A stretch of DNA of 64,000 nucleotides from JACTOJ01 sp032335695 (GTDB taxonomy: Bacteria > Bacillota > Clostridia > Clostridiales > Clostridiaceae): assembly GCF_032335695.1 (NCBI RefSeq), contig NZ_JACTOJ010000005.1, positions 1 through 64,000 on the forward strand, in the 5' to 3' direction. Shown here in pieces: positions 59,383 through 64,000 of this stretch (positions are counted from its first letter, which is position 1; every line of letters starts with the position of its first letter). A program made the position numbers and the translations under genes. Below the pieces are notes generated by a model, which saw nothing but the letters and a program-made list of their open reading frames with translations, ran no database searches and was not told where the DNA came from.

Positions 59383-60534
59383 ATGAGTAATGAAAAGACA
59401 AGAGTGATAGTAGGAATGTCAGGTGGAGTAGATTCATCTGTAACTGCTTTGCTTTTGAAGGAACAAGGATATGAAGTCATAGGTGTCTTCATGAAAAATT
59501 GGGATGAAAAGGACGATGATGGAGTTTGTACTGTAGTTGAAGATTATGATGATATGAGAAGAGTATGTGATGAAATAGGTATACCATATTACTCTGTTAA
59601 TTTTGTTAAAGAATATTGGGATAGAGTTTTCACTTATTTTTTGGATGAATACAAGAAGGGGAGAACACCAAATCCCGATGTTATGTGTAATAAAGAAATA
59701 AAGTTTAAAGCGTTTTTAGATTATTCCTTAAAGGTTGGTGCTACATTTATGGCTACTGGGCATTATGCAAGAGTTGACTTTAAAGATGGTGAGTACAGAT
59801 TACTTAGGGGAATTGACAAAAATAAAGATCAAAGCTATTTCTTATGTATGCTTAATCAAAAATCTCTTTCTAAGACACTTTTCCCAGTTGGAGATATGGA
59901 AAAGAAGCAGGTAAGAGAAATAGCTAAAAAATATAATCTCAAAACTGCCAACAAAAAAGACAGTACTGGAGTATGCTTTATAGGAGAGAGGGACTTTGAT
60001 AAGTTTTTAAATAATTATCTTCCTGCAAAAGCTGGTGAAATCAAATCGATAAATGGTGAAGTGGTAGGAAGACATGAGGGACTTATGCATTATACTATAG
60101 GGCAAAGAAAGGGACTTGGTATAGGAGGCGTAGGTACAGGAGAGCCTTGGTTTGTTGTAGATAAGGATTTGAAAAAAAACATATTATATGTGGCACAAGG
60201 TGAAGATAATCCTGTAAGATTTTCATATGGACTCAAAGCTTCAGATCTGAATTTTATAAGCTTAAAAACAAAACCTAGGATTTTTAAATGTACAGCTAAA
60301 TTCAGATATAGGCAGCAGGATCAAGGAGTTACTGTTTATTTAAATGAAGATTCTGATTCCTGCACAGTTGTTTTTGATGAAGCACAGCGAGGTATTGCTC
60401 CAGGCCAGGCAGTGGTGTTTTATGACGGAGAGGTATGTTTAGGCGGAGCAATTATAAACAAAGTTATTAAAAATAAGGAAAATATTAATAAATTTATGGA
60501 AAATTTCGATATAAAAACTGCTATCAATGAATAA
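59383..60534 (+). CDS. mnmA: tRNA 2-thiouridylase
   Basis: Thiolates U34 of tRNA-Lys/Glu/Gln with sulfur passed from a cysteine desulfurase. The 383-residue protein has the PP-loop motif GMSGGVDSSVTALLL, the first catalytic Cys in NPDVMCNKEIKF and the second in GVCFIGERDF, and GQRKGLGIGG. The closest ribosome site is GAAAGG about 15 bases upstream, so initiation may be weak. No desulfurase gene is nearby. Confidence 0.95.
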   Translation: MSNEKTRVIVGMSGGVDSSVTALLLKEQGYEVIGVFMKNWDEKDDDGVCTVVEDYDDMRRVCDEIGIPYYSVNFVKEYWDRVFTYFLDEYKKGRTPNPDVMCNKEIKFKAFLDYSLKVGATFMATGHYARVDFKDGEYRLLRGIDKNKDQSYFLCMLNQKSLSKTLFPVGDMEKKQVREIAKKYNLKTANKKDSTGVCFIGERDFDKFLNNYLPAKAGEIKSINGEVVGRHEGLMHYTIGQRKGLGIGGVGTGEPWFVVDKDLKKNILYVAQGEDNPVRFSYGLKASDLNFISLKTKPRIFKCTAKFRYRQQDQGVTVYLNEDSDSCTVVFDEAQRGIAPGQAVVFYDGEVCLGGAIINKVIKNKENINKFMENFDIKTAINE

Positions 60535-60535
60535 T

Positions 60536-60584
60536 AAAAAGTTTTAGATAAGCGTGTATTCACTCTTATCTAAAACTTTTTTAT
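60536..60584. terminator. Terminator between mnmA and the J-protein gene
   Basis: AAAAAGTTTTAGATAAG (60536-60552) pairs with CTTATCTAAAACTTTTT (60565-60581), a 17-bp stem with flanking T-runs on both strands. Confidence 0.9.
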
Positions 60585-60587
60585 AAT

Positions 60588-62075
60588 CTAAATTTTAAAA
60601 ATATGAGCTATAATTCTCATAAGTATTATAACTGCAATGACTATTCTAAAGATGCTACTTTGTGACATGCGCTGCTGCATATTCAATTCTAAAACAGAAT
60701 CTAAATATTTTGAATTAAGCTCATATAAATGGGTATAATTGCTTTTAAAGGATATTATTGAAGATTTGACTTTTTTTCTGCTTAATTTTTTTATTTCTGA
60801 AGAAATAACATTAAATTTATCATTTCTTTCTTCAGTAGATAGGTTATTTGTTAGCCATAAATTAACTAATTTTTTAAAAGCAGCAGGAATTTTTTTATCC
60901 GCTTGCAGCCTATTGTTACTTTCATATCTATTACTCCAAGCTTCCGAATATTTATATAAGCTATCGAAATATTCATTTTGAAGATTATATAAATTAGGAT
61001 AATTTTTTTTAAGCAATTTAAGCATGTCTAAGTTTTTGTCAGGATGAGTGTAGGCTTCATCTTTTATTTCTGCAAGTATGTCTTCTATTGATTTTTTATA
61101 TTCTTCTTCCGAAAAATCCATATAACAGACATTCATATAGATATATCGCACAAAATAATCTTCAAAAAATTCATTTCTACAAAAGACTGCATACTCATCA
61201 CATAAGTAAATCCTAGATTTTCTTGATTTTAAAAGATTATATGCATCGGTGTAATCTGGATATAAATTCAATAATTGTTCCAATATCAATATAGATAACT
61301 TTATTTTAAATGGACCTTTTATATCATAACAAAACTTGCAAATTTCAAAGGCTAAATTATCTTTTTCTTCTTCTACTTCAGACAAAGAAAGAATATCTTT
61401 AACTAATAAAGAAATTTTCTCTCTATCTTCTACTCTTATGTAAAATTTAAGCAATTCTAAATAATAATCTAAACTATCTATTCCTTTTGCATTTGACAAA
61501 AGAAATTTTTCTGCTTCTTCATTGCGATTTAATTCAATCAGTAAATTAACTAAATAGGCGGCTGCTTCTATATGGGTTGAATCTAATTTTAAAGATGTAT
61601 ACCAGCATTTAATAGCATCTTCCTTATTATTTATTTTTAGATAGGCGTGACCTAAATTGTATGCGTATAAATAATTTTCTTGATAATCATTTGTCAGTTC
61701 TTTAAGAAGTTTTATGCATTCATAGTAATTTTCATTATATCCATAGGCTAAAGCTAACTGGTTCTTAATAGCAGCAAGTTTAGGTTCTATAATGAGTATT
61801 TTTTTATAATTTTTAATAGCTTCGCTATACTGGTCATTATCCATATACAGATTAGCTGCGTTTAAATACTGCTCAATTTCATCATTATAATTGGAATAGG
61901 CATCATACTCTGCTTTTTTATCTGAATTGCTTAAAATATCATAAGCTTCTCTAATTTTATTATATTCTTCTGGATGTTCTTCAGGAGAACATTTTCTAAG
62001 CATTTTTGCATAAGCTTTTTTTATTTCTTTTATTTCAGCGTTCTTTTCTATTCCAAGTACTTGATAGTAATCCAT
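60588..62075 (-). CDS. J-domain/TPR membrane protein without HPD
   Basis: A 495-residue protein. Residues 1-62 are a J-domain by pattern (DYYQVLGIEKNAEIKEIKKAYAK... then REAYDILSN), but the HPD loop reads CSPEEHPEEY: SPE replaces HPD. TPR-like helix repeats follow (about 65-230, with YLNAANLYMDNDQYSEAI and YAYNLGHAYLKINNKEDAI), and a single C-terminal membrane helix (FRIVIAVIILMRIIAHIF) anchors it. HPD is needed to stimulate Hsp70 ATPase, so it may act as a non-stimulating co-chaperone or platform. AAGGAGG precedes the ATG. It follows the Hsp70 gene by 21 bases. Confidence 0.85.
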   Translation of the reverse strand: MDYYQVLGIEKNAEIKEIKKAYAKMLRKCSPEEHPEEYNKIREAYDILSNSDKKAEYDAYSNYNDEIEQYLNAANLYMDNDQYSEAIKNYKKILIIEPKLAAIKNQLALAYGYNENYYECIKLLKELTNDYQENYLYAYNLGHAYLKINNKEDAIKCWYTSLKLDSTHIEAAAYLVNLLIELNRNEEAEKFLLSNAKGIDSLDYYLELLKFYIRVEDREKISLLVKDILSLSEVEEEKDNLAFEICKFCYDIKGPFKIKLSILILEQLLNLYPDYTDAYNLLKSRKSRIYLCDEYAVFCRNEFFEDYFVRYIYMNVCYMDFSEEEYKKSIEDILAEIKDEAYTHPDKNLDMLKLLKKNYPNLYNLQNEYFDSLYKYSEAWSNRYESNNRLQADKKIPAAFKKLVNLWLTNNLSTEERNDKFNVISSEIKKLSRKKVKSSIISFKSNYTHLYELNSKYLDSVLELNMQQRMSQSSIFRIVIAVIILMRIIAHIFKI

Positions 62076-62096
62076 AAAGGCCTCCTTATAAGCAAT

Positions 62097-63818
62097 TTAC
62101 TGCATTTCAAATAATATATCAGTTAACTCGTCATCGTATTTCTGAACTAGGCTTTCATTATTATTAATAATAGCACTTTTAAGTGTCTTTAGAAGGAATT
62201 CTATTTTTTGCTTTTGAGGATTTTGAATTTTATCTAATTTTTTTTCGGCTATATTTATTATCATTTTTACTCTTGATGCTAAAGGATAGTCTTCCCAATT
62301 ATCTAGATTTTCTATTATGCTGTCTAAATACATATTAACATTACTAGAATTTATAATATTAATAACCTTACCAACAGTTTCAGAAGTGCTATTTATTTTT
62401 GCTTTTACTTCCAGCATACCATTAAGATTATAGGTGAAGGTTACTTCAATGGATTCCTCACCTTCAGGTTTAGGCGGGATACCTTTAAGCTCGAAGGAAC
62501 CTATGTTTGTATTTTCAGATACCATTTTTCCTTCCCCTTCATATATTTCTATTTCTACATCAGCCTGATTATCATAGGAAGTATAATATGTTTTTTTCAC
62601 TGAACAAGGAATCTTTGTATCTCTAGTTATAATTGGATCGAATACTCCAAAGACTTTTCTGCCAGTGCTTAGTGTTTTAGTAATCTTTATGCCTAGAGAA
62701 TAACTGCATATATCAGTTATTATTAACCCTTCATCTGCATTAATTTGTTTACTAACTATAGCAGCTTGAACAGCAGCGCCTAAGGCAACTGCTTCTTGAG
62801 GATTAAAATCGCCTTTTACTCTTGTATCAAATCTATTTATAAGAAGCTCTTTAACTCTTGGAACAATACTAGAGCCACCAACTGCCAGTACCAAGGTTAT
62901 ATCATTTTCTTTAAGTCCAGATGCACGTAGAGCTTCATCTATGATAATATTAGTAGATTGAATTAAACCATCTATTAATTCATTGAATTTTTCTCTAGTA
63001 ATTTCAATATTAAGTTCTAATGGGTTGCCAAATTTATCTTCAGCAATGAAGGGGAGAGATATATTAGCTTTTTCCATAGAAGATAGCTCTATTTTAGCAC
63101 GTTCACAAGCTTCTTTTATTCTAGCCGTTGCTTTTAAATTATCTGATAAATCTATATTTTTGTCTTTCTGAAACTCCTCAATAACGTAGTCTTCAAGCTT
63201 TTTATCAAAGTCTTTTCCTCCTAAAGCATTATTTCCTCGGCTAGATTTTACATCAAGAATTCCTTCAAAAAATTCCAATACAGATACATCAAAGGTGCCT
63301 CCGCCCAAATCAAAAACTAATATGTTTTCTTCAGCGCTCATATTTTCAAGACCATAGGCAAGCGCTGCAGCTGTTGGCTCATTAATAATTCTTTCGATCT
63401 TTAGTCCTGCCATTTCACCCGCCATAACAGTAGCTTGTCTTTGCAAATCATTGAAATTAGCAGGAACAGTTATAACGGCTTCTTTTATCTCATTTCCTAT
63501 ATAAATTTCTGCATATTTTTTAAGCTTTTTTAATATCATAGACGAGATTTCTTGGGGAGTATGGATGTTTTCACCTAAAGAAATTTTTTTATCTGTTCCC
63601 ATAAATCTTTTAACTTCTAAAACTGTACTTTCTGGTTTTAAAGCAGCTTGTCTTTTAGCAAATTCGCCTACAATTATTTCATCATTTTCTGATAAACTTA
63701 CAACAGATGGAGTCAATTTACTACCTAAATCATTTGGTATTATAATAGATTTACCATCCTTTAGATAAGCAATTTCAGAAGTAGTTGTACCAAGATCTAT
63801 CCCAATCACGGTTCTCAT
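62097..63818 (-). CDS. Hsp70-family chaperone, HscC-like
   Basis: A 573-residue Hsp70. The ATPase domain is complete (GIDLGTTTSEIAYL, VPANFNDLQRQATVMAGEMAG, NEPTAAALAYGL, VFDLGGGTFDVSVLE, AVGGSSIVPRV) and the substrate domain with a shortened lid ends near residue 573. The length and the non-canonical linker resemble HscC rather than DnaK. ATG 63818 follows AAAGGAGGG; the frame is open to 63845. It lies between grpE and the HPD-less J-protein, 44 and 21 bases away, so it is a second, specialised chaperone set. Confidence 0.9.
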   Translation of the reverse strand: MRTVIGIDLGTTTSEIAYLKDGKSIIIPNDLGSKLTPSVVSLSENDEIIVGEFAKRQAALKPESTVLEVKRFMGTDKKISLGENIHTPQEISSMILKKLKKYAEIYIGNEIKEAVITVPANFNDLQRQATVMAGEMAGLKIERIINEPTAAALAYGLENMSAEENILVFDLGGGTFDVSVLEFFEGILDVKSSRGNNALGGKDFDKKLEDYVIEEFQKDKNIDLSDNLKATARIKEACERAKIELSSMEKANISLPFIAEDKFGNPLELNIEITREKFNELIDGLIQSTNIIIDEALRASGLKENDITLVLAVGGSSIVPRVKELLINRFDTRVKGDFNPQEAVALGAAVQAAIVSKQINADEGLIITDICSYSLGIKITKTLSTGRKVFGVFDPIITRDTKIPCSVKKTYYTSYDNQADVEIEIYEGEGKMVSENTNIGSFELKGIPPKPEGEESIEVTFTYNLNGMLEVKAKINSTSETVGKVINIINSSNVNMYLDSIIENLDNWEDYPLASRVKMIINIAEKKLDKIQNPQKQKIEFLLKTLKSAIINNNESLVQKYDDELTDILFEMQ

Positions 63819-63862
63819 AAATATTAACCCTCCTTTAAAAAACAATATGTAATCATGATGCT

Positions 63863-64000
63863 TTATTTAACTGCTATAACTTTAGCAACTCTAATTATAT
63901 TTCCATTATGAATATAACCTTTTTTTACCATATCTACTATTTCATATTTCTTTTTACTATCATCATTAATAATTTTTATACATTCATGATATTTGGGGTC
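63863..64000 (-). CDS. grpE: Nucleotide exchange factor GrpE (C-terminal part, cut by window end)
   Basis: The last 45 codons of a GrpE-type gene, truncated by the window end. DPKYHECIKII and YEIVDMVKKGYIHNGNIIR followed by AKVIAVK match the conserved C-terminal beta domain (DPxxHEAV ... GY.. RVLRPAxVxV) that opens the Hsp70 nucleotide cleft. It is upstream of the HscC-like gene on the same strand, giving an order grpE - hsp70 - J-protein. Confidence 0.85.
   Translation of the reverse strand, partial: DPKYHECIKIINDDSKKKYEIVDMVKKGYIHNGNIIRVAKVIAVK

Noticed and set aside
1..64000. tRNA, rRNA, insertion sequence, prophage or restriction system
   Set aside because: I saw no tRNA cloverleaf, rRNA stretch, transposase or integrase frame, phage structural gene or restriction/methylase motif in the window.

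Overview
The window looks like a chromosome segment of a low-GC Firmicute, most likely Clostridium sensu stricto or a close relative. The reasons are very A+T-rich DNA with strong purine-rich ribosome-binding sites, many TTG and GTG starts, a FabT/FabK-type fatty-acid operon, HemZ, Rel, a T-box on trpS, a type II pantothenate kinase, and standalone GlcT control of ptsG. I do not name a species. I saw no rRNA, tRNA, CRISPR array, prophage or complete insertion sequence. Nearly all of it is housekeeping DNA, with a few accessory islands.

Layout. 0-7.5 kb: a co-directional run rel - metallo-hydrolase - hemZ - hisS - aspS behind a consensus promoter. 7.6-9.1 kb: a CsoR-family regulator converges on a split ThrE-type exporter. 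9.2-11.3 kb: glyA and a PHP phosphatase. 11.5-21.1 kb: the complete type II fatty-acid operon fabT-fabH-acpP-fabK-fabD-fabG-fabF-accB-fabZ-accC-accD-accA, with a FabT-type operator touching the -10 box of its promoter. 21.2-29.4 kb: argF, rarA, glcT, a ribonucleic antiterminator/terminator switch, ptsG, then an OPT transporter paired with a type II pantothenate kinase. 29.5-32.6 kb: a PilZ protein, then an SPFH/zinc-ribbon protein with two small partners. 32.6-36.9 kb: a T-box-controlled trpS, then a YgaV/BigR-like ArsR regulator beside a four-domain persulfide-handling enzyme. 37.0-39.8 kb: an HD-GYP/LysM pair and plsC. 39.8-40.3 kb: a gene-free structured region with its own minus-strand promoter. 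40.3-46.6 kb: tkt, a P-loop kinase and a YhaO/YhaN (SbcDC-like) pair. 46.7-55.5 kb: membrane, envelope and lipid genes (Bax-inhibitor family, flavin reductase, polysaccharide deacetylase, cfa), the DAHP synthase gene aroF and several poorly known proteins. 55.5-64.0 kb: a 51-residue membrane peptide, ilvE, tspO, small unknowns, a minimal L,D-transpeptidase, mnmA, and a GrpE - HscC-like Hsp70 - atypical J-protein operon cut by the window end.

How parts work together. The fab operon supplies acyl-ACP; plsC and cfa place and modify acyl chains in the membrane. GlcT binding to the antiterminator upstream of ptsG couples glucose uptake to PTS phosphorylation. The T-box matches trpS expression to charging of tRNA-Trp. 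The least ordinary elements are the reactive-sulfur cassette, the chaperone operon whose J-domain lacks HPD, an E2-like acyltransferase without its catalytic His, a Rad50-like ATPase with a membrane hairpin where a zinc hook is expected, and the structured region near 40 kb.
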